A DNA stretch of 37,382 bases from Rathayibacter tanaceti (GTDB lineage Bacteria; Actinomycetota; Actinomycetes; Actinomycetales; Microbacteriaceae): the NCBI RefSeq assembly GCF_001634385.1, contig NZ_LIIN01000012.1, forward strand, positions 1-37,382, written 5' to 3'. Position numbers and translations under genes: made by a program. Of the stretch, positions 17,945 through 26,049 are shown piece by piece; the stretch's first letter is position 1, and each line of letters opens with the position of its first letter. Below the pieces are notes generated by a model, which saw only the letters and a program-made list of their open reading frames with translations, was not told where the DNA came from and made no database searches.

Positions 17945-19144
17945 CTACGCGCCTCCCGCTCGGCCGGAGAGCAGACCCCGACGCTGGACGGCGATCGCGT
18001 GGGTGGAGTCGTCTGCGTCGAAGCGCGGGACGGAGCCGGGCTCGTCGGCGAGACCGAAGCCGTGCTCTGCGCTGAAGCCCACCCACACCTCCGCACCCTC
18101 GCCGACCACCGGGCCGAAGACCATGTTCTGCGCGAAGACGATGACCGGCCCGACTCCCGGCATCTGGATCGTGTACTGCGTGCTGACCCCGCTGAACGAG
18201 ACGTCGCTCACCCTGCCGGGGCCGAGGATGTTGCGGCCCGGAGCCTGCGGCGGCTCCTCGGTCAGCAGCAGCAGCTTCTCGGGGCGGACCCCGATGGTGA
18301 TCTCGCCGCTCGTCCGAGCGCAGCGCGCGGTGGGCACCACGATGCGGTGCCCGCCCGCGTCGACGGTCAGAGCGCGGTCGGTCGAGCCGACCACCTCTCC
18401 CGTGAACAGGTTCGACTGGCCGAGGAAGTTCGCGACGAAGGCGGTGCGTGGCAGCTCGTAGAGCTCCTCCGGGGCGCCCATCTGCTCGATCCGGCCTCTG
18501 TTCATCACGGCGACCGTGTCGGCCATCGTCATGGCTTCCTCCTGATCGTGAGTGACGTGGAGGAAGGTGAGCCCCACCTCCCTCTGGATCGACGTGAGCT
18601 CGAGCTGCATCTGACGGCGCAGCTTGAGGTCGAGCGCACCGAGCGGCTCATCGAGCAGGAGCAGAGCCGGTCGGTTGACCAGCGCGCGGGCGAGGGCCAC
18701 GCGCTGCTGCTGCCCGCCCGAGAGCTGCGCCGGGCGGCGCTGGGCGAGGTGGTCGAGCTCGACCAGCCGCAGCGCCTCGTGCGCCTTGCCCACCGGATCG
18801 GCGATCCTGCGGCGTTTGAGCCCGAAGGCGACGTTCTCGAGGATCGACATGTGCGGGAACAGCGCGTACGACTGGAACACCGTGTTGACAGGACGCTGAT
18901 AGGTCTTGGTCGCCGTGACGTCCCTCCCGCCGATCAGGATCCGCCCGGCCGAGGGATCCTCCAGACCCGCGACGAGGCGGAGCGTGGTCGTCTTTCCGCA
19001 GCCGGACGGGCCCAGCAGGGCGAAGAACGACCCGGCGGGGATGGTGAGGTCGAGCGAGTCGATGGCGGTGAAGCCGGGGTACTGCTTGCTGATCCCGACC
19101 AGCTGGAGGTCGGCGCCGCTCTCGGCGAAGGTCCCGGTCGCCAT
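17945..19144 (-). CDS. potA: Polyamine ABC transporter ATP-binding protein PotA type
   Basis: A 399-residue ABC ATPase. Walker A is GPSGCGKT at 45-52, the Q-loop lies around FQSYALFPHM, the signature is LSGGQQQ at 141-147, Walker B is LLLLDEP at 161-167, and the H-loop is HVTHDQEEA. A C-terminal TOBE domain (about 285-385, including TIGVRPEKLLLL) marks it as a member of the spermidine/putrescine/iron/thiamine subgroup rather than an amino acid transporter. It energises the PotB-PotC channel from the cytoplasmic side. ATG 19144 overlaps the potD stop by one base (TGATG), so it is translated right after potD. Confidence 0.95.
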   Translation of the reverse strand: MATGTFAESGADLQLVGISKQYPGFTAIDSLDLTIPAGSFFALLGPSGCGKTTTLRLVAGLEDPSAGRILIGGRDVTATKTYQRPVNTVFQSYALFPHMSILENVAFGLKRRRIADPVGKAHEALRLVELDHLAQRRPAQLSGGQQQRVALARALVNRPALLLLDEPLGALDLKLRRQMQLELTSIQREVGLTFLHVTHDQEEAMTMADTVAVMNRGRIEQMGAPEELYELPRTAFVANFLGQSNLFTGEVVGSTDRALTVDAGGHRIVVPTARCARTSGEITIGVRPEKLLLLTEEPPQAPGRNILGPGRVSDVSFSGVSTQYTIQMPGVGPVIVFAQNMVFGPVVGEGAEVWVGFSAEHGFGLADEPGSVPRFDADDSTHAIAVQRRGLLSGRAGGA

Positions 19145-20370
19145 CAGATGCCCAAGAGCACCTTCTGGAACTCGGCCTGGTACTCCTTCTCCTCCGAGGC
19201 CGTCAAGGTGCGGAACACATGCGCCTGCGCGAGCGTGTCCTCGTCGGGGAAGATCAACTGGTTCTCGGCCAGCTCCGGGTCGATGCTCTCCATGACGTCC
19301 TTCGCTCCGTCGACGGGGGTGATGTAGTTCACCCAGGCGGCCACTTCAGCGGCGACCTCGGGTTCGTAGTAGTAGTTCATCAGGGTCTCGGCGTTGGCCT
19401 TCCGCTGCGAGCCCATCGGTACGACGAAGGTGTCGTTCCAGAGCGCACCACCGGAGTCGGGGAAGGCGAACTCCCACTTGTCGCCCGCTTCGGTGTTGAT
19501 CAGGGTGATGTCGCCCGACCAGCAGATGGCAGCGAGGGTGTCCTCGTTCTGCAAGTCGTTGAGGTAGGCGTTCCCCTTGATGTTCCGGATCTGGCCGACG
19601 TCGACCTGCTTCCGGAAGACGTCGATCGCGTTCATGTACTCGTCATCGCCCCACGGCCCGGCGATGTCCGTCCCCTGGGCCAGCATGATCAGACCGATCG
19701 TGTCGCGCATCTCGCTCAGCACGCCCACCCGGCCGCGCAGCGACGGGTCCCAGAGCTCCTCGATGCTGGAGAGACCGTTGGGGAGCTTCTCCCTGTTCCA
19801 GCAGATGCCCGAGAACCCGGCCTGGTACGGGAGGGAGTGCTTGCGGCCCGGATCGAAGTCGGGGTTCGCGAGCGAGGGCGTGAGATTCACGATGTTGGGG
19901 ATGTTGGCGTGGTCGAGCTCCTGCACGTAGCCGCGGCGGACCAGCCGCGACACCATCCACTCCGTGAGGCAGACCGTATCGGCTCCGATGTACTGGCCGA
20001 GGGCGAGCTGGTCCTTGACCTTGCCGTAGTACGAGTTGTTGTCGTCGACCGCGACGTTGTAGGTGACGGCGATCCCGGTGCTGTCCTCGAAGCCGGTCAG
20101 TGAGGGGTAGTTCCCGTCGTCGTCCTCGTCCATGTAGGCGGGCCAGTTGTCCCAGACCAGCCGGGGGTCGCTCGCCGAGCGGTCGGCTGCGGCGGTCGGA
20201 GCCGCGCGTGTCTGCGGTGCGCAGGCCGCCAGAGCGAGGGCGCCTGCCCCCAGTCCGAGGCCGCTGAGGACCGCCCGGCGCGAGAGGACCGCCCGACGCT
20301 CGCGCTCGTGCGAGCGGGCGACGGCGATGGCGTCGCGGAGGACGGGATCCCTCGGGAGGGGACGGGTCAT
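19144..20370 (-). CDS. potD: Polyamine ABC transporter substrate-binding protein PotD type
   Basis: A 408-residue extracellular binding protein. The N-terminus is long and basic (RERRAVLSRRAVLSGLGLG), followed by a hydrophobic stretch and lipobox-like LAAC near residues 47-50. It is therefore probably a lipoprotein, possibly exported by Tat because of the twin arginine. The mature part opens LVWDNWPAYMDEDD, and continues with FEDSTGIAVTYNVAVDDNNS, the pattern of actinobacterial spermidine/putrescine binding proteins. Other conserved stretches are LPYQAGFSGICWN and ICWSGDITLI. First gene of potD-A-B-C; AGGAG lies 9 bases before the ATG. The ligand could be putrescine, spermidine or another polyamine; the sequence does not settle it. 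Confidence 0.93.
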   Translation of the reverse strand: MTRPLPRDPVLRDAIAVARSHERERRAVLSRRAVLSGLGLGAGALALAACAPQTRAAPTAAADRSASDPRLVWDNWPAYMDEDDDGNYPSLTGFEDSTGIAVTYNVAVDDNNSYYGKVKDQLALGQYIGADTVCLTEWMVSRLVRRGYVQELDHANIPNIVNLTPSLANPDFDPGRKHSLPYQAGFSGICWNREKLPNGLSSIEELWDPSLRGRVGVLSEMRDTIGLIMLAQGTDIAGPWGDDEYMNAIDVFRKQVDVGQIRNIKGNAYLNDLQNEDTLAAICWSGDITLINTEAGDKWEFAFPDSGGALWNDTFVVPMGSQRKANAETLMNYYYEPEVAAEVAAWVNYITPVDGAKDVMESIDPELAENQLIFPDEDTLAQAHVFRTLTASEEKEYQAEFQKVLLGI

Positions 20371-20425
20371 GGCGGAGACTCCTGACTGCGTCGATGCTCG
20401 AGCCCACCGGGGTGAACGTGGGGAA

Positions 20426-20455
20426 ATACTGGCACAGCGCTCGTGCGCCTGTCAC
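20426..20455 (-). promoter_or_regulatory. Putative promoter of the potDABC operon
   Basis: On the minus strand, GTGACA (20455-20450) as -35 and CAGTAT (20431-20426) as -10 with an 18-base spacer. This would give a leader of roughly 50 bases before ATG 20370. No operator was recognised. Confidence 0.4.
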
Positions 20456-20566
20456 GGCAGACGGAGGAGAACGGCGATCTGGAAACATGATCGTCACGAA
20501 ATCAGTGTCGAGAATCCGATCCGACCGCCGATTCGGTTCGTCGGAGTCGCCTGGCAGGCTCGGTCG

Positions 20567-21184
20567 TCAGCGGCCGGCGGGCGGGCGCGCCGTCGCCCCT
20601 GCCGAACCCTCTACTCGCTCGACCGCCATCTCGACGGAGGAGAGCAGCAGACGGCTGCCGAGCTTCGCCCGGTACCGCCGCCCGGCTTCCAGCGGAAGTG
20701 GAGCCTGCGTCGGAGCGACCAGGACGGAGCCGTTCGCCGACCAGCGGTCGCGCACCCAGAGACCACCGTCGTCGAAGCCGAACTCGAGGTGCGTCTTCGA
20801 GAGCGAGCGCGACGGATCGGGGATCGCCAGGATGTGGCGGAAGGTCTCGTTGGGGTCGGGCAGCGGCTGGCGGCCGATCAGGCCGTTGCCCGTGACCACG
20901 GCGTGCTGGCCGGTTGCGAAGGTGAGACGCACGAGGCCCTGCGCGGGCGGCGCCATCGGAGCTCCGGCCGCCGGGCGCCGGTGTCTGCCGGGAGCGAGAC
21001 CCGGCAGCCAGGCGCGACGCGAGGGGTCGAGCACGGTGGTGTCACCGGACGAGGCGGGACGGCTCGCACCCGATGCAGCGTGCGCAGTCACCGATGAACC
21101 ACACTCGCCGCACAGGATCGCCCCGGGAGCGAGCGTGGAGCCACACGTGCTGCAGATCACCGAGAACGCCCTTTCTCTCTCCAT
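20567..21184 (-). CDS. Zinc-ribbon and FHA domain protein
   Basis: A 205-residue protein with an N-terminal zinc ribbon (CSTCGS and CGECGS), a Pro/Ala-rich linker, and a C-terminal FHA domain at about 98-190. The FHA motifs are present: GRQPLPDP, SRSLSKTHLEF with the phosphothreonine-binding Ser and His, and RWSANGS with the Asn. FHA domains bind phosphothreonine peptides, so the protein probably acts in Ser/Thr kinase signalling. The phosphatase gene immediately upstream supports this. The ATG at 21184 has a weak ribosome site. GTG 21160 (VICSTCGS), preceded by GAGAGAAAGG, may be the true start. No kinase is encoded nearby. Partner unknown. Confidence 0.85.
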   Translation of the reverse strand: MERERAFSVICSTCGSTLAPGAILCGECGSSVTAHAASGASRPASSGDTTVLDPSRRAWLPGLAPGRHRRPAAGAPMAPPAQGLVRLTFATGQHAVVTGNGLIGRQPLPDPNETFRHILAIPDPSRSLSKTHLEFGFDDGGLWVRDRWSANGSVLVAPTQAPLPLEAGRRYRAKLGSRLLLSSVEMAVERVEGSAGATARPPAGR

Positions 21185-21311
21185 CGTACCCAGCGCCGGG
21201 TGCTCGGTCCTCTAGCGAGCGGATCCCGACGCGAACCGGCAGTCGGAGGCAGGCGGCTGCTGCTCTCGCGTCGCTGCGGCCAGGCGGGGCGGGCGCGAGT
21301 GGTGCAGCAGG

Positions 21312-22136
21312 TCAGACGGGGAACCCGCGACCGTCGTCACCGGTGACGGCGAGCACATCGACCACGATCACGGTCACGTTGTCGTGCGCGCCGTTGTCCA
21401 GGGCTGCCTCCACGAGCGCGTCCACGGTCTCCTGAGCCGACCGGCTCTCAGCGAGGAGGTGACCGAGCCCCGTGTCGGTGAGCTCCCTCGTGAGTCCGTC
21501 GGAGCAGACGAGGAGCCTCGTCCCCGCGAGGACGGGGACGAGGCGGTAGTCGGGGATGGGCGCCTCGTGGAACCCGACTGCGCGGGTGATCACGTTGCTG
21601 TGCGGGTGCACGTCCGCCTCATCGCGCGTGATCATTCCGGCGTCGACAAGCTCCTGGACGATGGAGTGGTCGATCGTGAGCTGCACGAGAGTTCCCGAGA
21701 AGCTGAGGTAGACGCGGGAGTCGCCGATGTTGAAGACGGACCAGTAGGGCTCGCCGCCGACCGCGGTCAACGCCACTCCCGTGACCGTAGTGCCCGTGCC
21801 ACCGTCGGCCGTGTGCGGCTGGCGAGCGATGTCCTCGACCGCCTCCCGCAGAGCCCGGTCGATCTCCTCCGCGCCGACCGTCGCCCCCAGGGCCGCCGTC
21901 GACAGACGCGCGACGACCGCGTCGCTCGCGACCTCGCCGGCGGCATGACCGCCCATCCCGTCCGCGACAGCGAAGAGAGGGCTCTTCGCGAGGTAGCTGT
22001 CCTCGTTCGTGCTACGGACGAGCCCGGTCTCGGTGCGAGCGGCCCACCCGATGGTCACCTCCGCCGAAGGGGTGTCCGAGGTCCAGGCCGAGACCGGAAC
22101 GGTGACGGAGGCACGGCTGCGGCCGATCTGCGTCAT
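21312..22136 (-). CDS. PP2C-family protein serine/threonine phosphatase
   Basis: A 274-residue PP2C/PstP-type phosphatase, dephosphorylating Ser/Thr residues with two metal ions. Motifs: RSTNEDSYL, VADGMGGHAAGEVAS with the metal-binding aspartate, GTGTTVTGVAL, FNIGDSRVYL, VCSDGLTREL and GAHDNVTVIVVD. It lacks the C-terminal transmembrane anchor of mycobacterial PstP, so it is cytoplasmic. ATG 22136 has GAGGAG upstream. It is transcribed towards the FHA gene, 127 bases away, and probably works with it in the same phosphosignalling. It is divergent from the lrp gene with 201 bases between. Confidence 0.93.
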   Translation of the reverse strand: MTQIGRSRASVTVPVSAWTSDTPSAEVTIGWAARTETGLVRSTNEDSYLAKSPLFAVADGMGGHAAGEVASDAVVARLSTAALGATVGAEEIDRALREAVEDIARQPHTADGGTGTTVTGVALTAVGGEPYWSVFNIGDSRVYLSFSGTLVQLTIDHSIVQELVDAGMITRDEADVHPHSNVITRAVGFHEAPIPDYRLVPVLAGTRLLVCSDGLTRELTDTGLGHLLAESRSAQETVDALVEAALDNGAHDNVTVIVVDVLAVTGDDGRGFPV

Positions 22137-22302
22137 CGCGTCTCCTCGGTGCTTCTGCGCCCGCCTCGAACGCTGCTGTCACGATGCTATCCGCTGCCGG
22201 CGAGTCGCCTGGGCACCGACGGAGCGGGGCGCCACCGCCCGCGCCTCGAGACGGCCAGACCACCGATTCCGCCGTCCGGTGGGGGCTGGCCTGCGGATTC
22301 AC

Positions 22303-22331
22303 TTGCCCGGCTACTCGCTGACTGCCACAAT
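22303..22331 (+). promoter_or_regulatory. Putative promoter of the lrp-aminotransferase operon
   Basis: TTGCCC at 22303-22308 and CACAAT at 22326-22331 are separated by the ideal 17 bases. The -10 ends 6 bases before ATG 22338 and there is no Shine-Dalgarno sequence, so the mRNA is predicted to be leaderless. Confidence 0.5.
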
Positions 22332-22337
22332 CACCGC

Positions 22338-22817
22338 ATGAGCCCTCCCCGACCTCCGTCCCAGCGCCCGATCCAGCTCGACGAGGTCTCGAAGGCGATC
22401 ATCGAGCAGCTGCAGGCCGATGGCCGGCGCTCGTACGCCGAGATAGGTAAAGCGGTCGGCCTGAGTGAGGCCGCGGTGCGGCAGCGGGTGCAGAAGCTGA
22501 CGGAGTCCGGCGTCATGCAGATCGTCGCAGTCACCGATCCGATGCAGCTCGGCTTCTACCGCCAAGCGATGATCGGCGTGCGCGTCACGGGAGACACCCG
22601 CGAGGTCGCTGACCGGCTCGCCTCGATCCCCGCGGTCGACTACGTCGTGTTGACGGCCGGCTCCTTCGACATCCTCGCCGAGGTCGTCTGCGAGAACGAC
22701 GACGACCTGATCGCCCTGCTCAACGAGGAGATCCGCTCGCTCGCGGGCGTGCTCTCGACCGAGACCTTCGTCTATCTCAAGCTCCACAAGCAGTTCTACA
22801 ACTGGGGAACGCGGTAA
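22338..22817 (+). CDS. Lrp/AsnC family transcriptional regulator
   Basis: A 159-residue regulator with an N-terminal winged helix-turn-helix (about 14-62; DEVSKAIIEQLQADGRRSY, IGKAVGLSEAAVRQRVQKL) and a C-terminal RAM/ligand domain (about 75-150; VDYVVLTAGSFDILAEVV). Lrp/AsnC proteins respond to amino acids or related metabolites. The tightly coupled downstream aminotransferase (3-base gap) suggests it controls that gene, and possibly the polyamine genes nearby. It is a short, single-unit member of the family with no frame problem. The effector is unknown. Confidence 0.93.
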   Translation: MSPPRPPSQRPIQLDEVSKAIIEQLQADGRRSYAEIGKAVGLSEAAVRQRVQKLTESGVMQIVAVTDPMQLGFYRQAMIGVRVTGDTREVADRLASIPAVDYVVLTAGSFDILAEVVCENDDDLIALLNEEIRSLAGVLSTETFVYLKLHKQFYNWGTR

Positions 22818-22820
22818 CCG

Positions 22821-24266
22821 ATGACCACTCAGACAGCATTCTCGACGTCCGGCCTCGAGTCGGGCGACTCCGTGCGCGGAGCCGACGCACCGGGAGGGAT
22901 CGACGACAGTGCCCTGCAGAAGAAGGCGAAGGACCATCTGTGGATGCACTTCACCCGCCAGTCCACGATGGACTCGGGCGCGGGAGTCCCGATCATCACC
23001 CGCGGCGAGGGCCACCACATTTGGGACAGCACGGGACGGAAGTACTTCGACGGCCTCTCCGGCCTCTTCGTCGTGAATGCCGGCCACGGTCGCCGTCGGC
23101 TTGCGGAAGCCGCCGCCAAGCAGGCCTCCGAGCTCTCCTTCTTCCCACTGTGGTCGTACGCCACTCCCTCGGCCATCGAGCTGGCCGACCGTCTCGCCGA
23201 TCACGCTCCTGGCGACCTGAACCGCGTGTTCTTCTCGACCGGCGGCGGCGAAGCCGTCGAGACGGCCTTCAAGCTCGCGAAGCACTACTGGAAGCTGCAG
23301 GGGAAACCAGGCAAGCACAAGGTGATCTCGCGGTCCGTCGCCTATCACGGCACCCCGCACGGCGCGCTCGCGATCACCGGAATCCCCGGCATGAAGTCGA
23401 TGTTCGAGCCGCTGGTGCCCGGCGGCTTCCGCGTGCCGAACACCAACTTCTACCGTGCGCCCCAGCACGGTGACGATCTGGAGGCGTTCGGGCTCTGGGC
23501 GGCCGATCGCATCGAGGAGATGATCGAGTTCGAGGGCCCCGACACCGTCGCCGCGGTGTTCCTGGAGCCGGTGCAGAACTCCGGGGGCTGCTTCCCGCCC
23601 CCGCCCGGGTACTTCCGAAGAGTGCGCGAGATCTGCGACAGGCACGACGTCCTGCTCGTCTCGGACGAGGTGATCTGCGCCTTCGGCCGTATCGGCCACA
23701 TGTTCGCCTGCGACGAGTACGGCTACGTGCCGGACATGATCACCTGCGCGAAGGGCATGACCAGCGGCTACTCCCCCATCGGGGCGACCATCGTCAGCGA
23801 CCGGATCTACGAGCCCTTCCGCCACGGCCAGGTGGTGTTCCCTCACGGGTACACCTTCGGCGGGCACCCCGTCTCGGCGGCGGTCGCCCTCGAGAACCTC
23901 GACATCTTCGAGGAAGAGGGCCTGAACGAACGGGTCCGCGAGAACTCGCCCCTCTTCCGATCGACGCTCGAGAAACTGCTCGATCTGCCCATCGTCGGCG
24001 ACGTTCGGGGAGCCGGCTACTTCTTCGGGATCGAGCTGGTCAAGGACAAGGCGACGAAGGAGACGTTCGACGAGGACGAGTCGGAGCGGCTCCTGCGCGG
24101 CTTCCTCTCCAAGGCGCTCTTCGATGCCGGGCTCTACTGTCGCGCTGACGACCGCGGGGACCCGGTGGTGCAGCTCGCGCCTCCGCTGACCATCGGCCCC
24201 TCGGAGTTCGACGAGATTGAGCAGATCCTCCGCGGAGTGCTGACCGAAGCCTGGTCGAGGCTGTAG
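22821..24266 (+). CDS. Class-III omega/putrescine-type aminotransferase
   Basis: A 481-residue PLP aminotransferase of the aspartate-aminotransferase superfamily (class III), similar to SpuC-type putrescine-pyruvate and omega-amino acid-pyruvate enzymes. It has FSTGGGEAVETAFKLAKHYW at about 138-157, a HGTPHGAL turn, FLEPVQNSGGCFPPPPGYF, SDEVICAFGRIG and the Schiff-base lysine Lys311 in CAKGMTSGYSPIGA. It is clearly a different subfamily from the two gabT copies. ATG 22821 lies 3 bases after the lrp stop, so translation is probably coupled. The potABCD genes and Lrp context favour a polyamine substrate such as putrescine, but this is an inference. Confidence 0.9.
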   Translation: MTTQTAFSTSGLESGDSVRGADAPGGIDDSALQKKAKDHLWMHFTRQSTMDSGAGVPIITRGEGHHIWDSTGRKYFDGLSGLFVVNAGHGRRRLAEAAAKQASELSFFPLWSYATPSAIELADRLADHAPGDLNRVFFSTGGGEAVETAFKLAKHYWKLQGKPGKHKVISRSVAYHGTPHGALAITGIPGMKSMFEPLVPGGFRVPNTNFYRAPQHGDDLEAFGLWAADRIEEMIEFEGPDTVAAVFLEPVQNSGGCFPPPPGYFRRVREICDRHDVLLVSDEVICAFGRIGHMFACDEYGYVPDMITCAKGMTSGYSPIGATIVSDRIYEPFRHGQVVFPHGYTFGGHPVSAAVALENLDIFEEEGLNERVRENSPLFRSTLEKLLDLPIVGDVRGAGYFFGIELVKDKATKETFDEDESERLLRGFLSKALFDAGLYCRADDRGDPVVQLAPPLTIGPSEFDEIEQILRGVLTEAWSRL

Positions 24267-24280
24267 AGCGGGTCGCTCCG

Positions 24281-25165
24281 TCACGCGGCGCATCCCGGCC
24301 GCTCCTCGAGGAGCGCGGCAGACAGGCGTCGCGCGCCGACGTGGTGCGGATCGAGACGCACCGCCTCGCCGGCGAGCTCCCTCGCCTCTTCGGCTCGCCC
24401 TTCGCCGGCCAGGAGACGCGCGAGCACCACGAGCACTGCTGCTCGCTCGGTACCGGGGGCGGAGGCGCACGCCCTGGCGAGCAACGCGGTCAGAGGCGCC
24501 CGGGTGCAGGCGGCGCGACCGAGGAGAAGCACGCGGTCCGCGCCCTCCGCCCGCTGCACCGAAACGATGAGGGCAGCGAGGGAGGCGGGGCGGATGGCAC
24601 CGGGCGGGCCGTCCGCTGATCGGCGCACGAGCTCGTCGACGCTGGCGCGGAGCGCTCGCGGGAGCTCTGCGCCGGGATGCCGGTCGAGGAGCCGATCGAC
24701 GACGGTGGCGACCTCGAGGCACTCGGCCCTGTCGATCACGGGCAGGAGCGCAACGGCCTGCCCGGCGGGATCCGCCTCGCGCTCGTCGAGCACCGCGACC
24801 TGCAGGCTCAGCCCCGGGAGAGCTCGACCGCGCGCCTCGAGAGCGGCGACCAGCCGCGCGCATGCATCCGGTGCCGCTTCGCCGGGGCTCACCACCGCGA
24901 CGGCCTGCTCGACGCGGCCGAACCTCCCGAGCGCACCGAGGCAGGCTCGGGCGACGAGGCCCGGATCCGCCTCGGGGACGGCGAAGCGGAGCGAGCCGGA
25001 GGGCTCACCGGCCCGAAACGGGACGAGCACGAGACTCCCCCGCGGGCTGCGCTCGACGGGACAGGGAACCGCGGAGAGGAGCCTCTGCAGCTCGACGGCG
25101 GAGAGCGCGGCGGGGAGCCGGCGCGGACCGAGGGTGGACGGGTGAGCGGGAAGTGGTGAGGTCAT
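24281..25165 (-). CDS. DUF4192-like protein
   Basis: A 294-residue protein, ATG 25165 with AGGA 8 bases upstream. The N-terminal part (LLSAVPCPVERSPRGSLVLV) matches the opening of DUF4192 proteins, which are common in actinobacteria and of unknown function. The C-terminal part (about 235-290) is helical and Ala/Leu-rich, resembling a TPR-like repeat (LAGEGRAEEARELAGEAVRL), as in relatives. There is no signal peptide or membrane helix. It is convergent with the aminotransferase (14-base gap) and divergent from ogt across a 389-base region. I cannot assign a role. The family call is from pattern memory and is moderate. Confidence 0.7.
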   Translation of the reverse strand: MTSPLPAHPSTLGPRRLPAALSAVELQRLLSAVPCPVERSPRGSLVLVPFRAGEPSGSLRFAVPEADPGLVARACLGALGRFGRVEQAVAVVSPGEAAPDACARLVAALEARGRALPGLSLQVAVLDEREADPAGQAVALLPVIDRAECLEVATVVDRLLDRHPGAELPRALRASVDELVRRSADGPPGAIRPASLAALIVSVQRAEGADRVLLLGRAACTRAPLTALLARACASAPGTERAAVLVVLARLLAGEGRAEEARELAGEAVRLDPHHVGARRLSAALLEERPGCAA

Positions 25166-25554
25166 GCGCCGATCCTGCCGATGCTCACCTCCGGTGTGGG
25201 CCGCGGACCGCGCGTTCGTCGGAGGGATCGCGCAGACTTCCTCCTGTGGAGGGAGCTCTGAGCACGGCCGATGCGCACGGGGCGCGCACGTCGGCGACGC
25301 CCCTGTGATCGGGCGGTCCGTCGGAATCTCCCTCACCCTCAGCTTCCCGATGATCCTGGCTCCGCCCGCGTTCGTCCGGCACCCCGGGCACGCCGCGGCG
25401 ACGACCGTGCACGGGGTCCTCTCCACGACTGCGCTCGGCACCGCCGTCGCCGTGGTCCGCCGCAGCTCCCTCCACAGGCGGTCCTCTCTGCAGCCTGTGC
25501 ACCGGTGTCCGATTCCCGCCGGTCCGGGCACATCAGCGCCGATACCCTCGAGGC
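25166..25554. other. Intergenic region between DUF4192 gene and ogt
   Basis: 389 bases between divergent genes. Open frames exist on both strands, but none has a recognisable family or a ribosome site that convinces me. The region should carry both divergent promoters. No tRNA or obvious hairpin was seen. Confidence 0.4.
25543..25548 (+). promoter_or_regulatory. Putative -10 element before ogt
   Basis: TACCCT followed by 6 bases and ATG 25555, with no ribosome site. Fits the leaderless pattern of this window. Confidence 0.4.
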
Positions 25555-26049
25555 ATGAGAACGACTCCCCTGCACGTGCGACGCACGACCAGCCCTCTCG
25601 GCCGCATCGAGGTGGGCAGCGATGGCGAGTCCATCGTCTCGCTCGCCATCGAACGGGGCGGTCGGCTCCCGCACGAGCACCTCCCCGACTCCGATCTCTC
25701 GGTGCTGCACCGCGCCGTCGAGCAGCTGCGCGAGTACTTCGCCGGGGACCGCCGCTCGTTCGACCTCCCGGTGGCGCTGCGCGGCACTCCCTTCCAGCTC
25801 GAGATCTGGCAGCAGCTCCAAGGGATCGGTTTCGGCGAGATCACGTCCTACGGGGCGCTCGGCACCGCCACGGGGAGGCTGCGCTCCGGCCGGCCCATCG
25901 GAGGCGCGGTCGGGGCGAATCCGGTGCCGATCATCGTCGGCTGCCACCGGGTTCTGGCGAGCGACGGCCGCATCACCGGCTTCAGCGCCGGTGAAGGTAT
26001 CGAGACCAAGGCGTGGCTGCTCGAGCACGAGGGTATCGCGCACCGATGA
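25555..26049 (+). CDS. ogt: Methylated-DNA--protein-cysteine methyltransferase
   Basis: A 164-residue O6-alkylguanine-DNA alkyltransferase, a suicide enzyme that moves the alkyl group from O6-alkylguanine to its own cysteine. The helix-turn-helix and DNA-binding region is GTPFQLEIWQQLQGIGFGE (about 77-95), and SYGALGTATGRLRSGRPIGG follows. The active-site segment is IIVGCHRVLASDGRITG, with nucleophile Cys130. The residue before the cysteine is Gly where most family members have Pro (PCHRV), a modest variant also remembered from related actinobacteria. It overlaps tag by 4 bases (ATGA), forming an alkylation-repair operon. No Ada-type regulatory domain is present. Confidence 0.93.
   Translation: MRTTPLHVRRTTSPLGRIEVGSDGESIVSLAIERGGRLPHEHLPDSDLSVLHRAVEQLREYFAGDRRSFDLPVALRGTPFQLEIWQQLQGIGFGEITSYGALGTATGRLRSGRPIGGAVGANPVPIIVGCHRVLASDGRITGFSAGEGIETKAWLLEHEGIAHR

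Noticed and set aside
24301-24314. Perfect palindrome GCTCCTCGAGGAGC as a terminator for the aminotransferase operon
   Set aside because: It lies in the coding end of the DUF4192 gene, has no loop or T-run, and can be explained by codons for LEER.
22311-24863. 850-codon minus-strand frame opposite lrp and the aminotransferase
   Set aside because: Shadow; the plus-strand genes have complete motifs and coupled starts.
25185-25502. Cys-containing frames in the DUF4192-ogt interval as a zinc-ribbon protein
   Set aside because: Cysteine spacing is irregular and the rest of the translation is Arg/Gly/Pro-rich nonsense.
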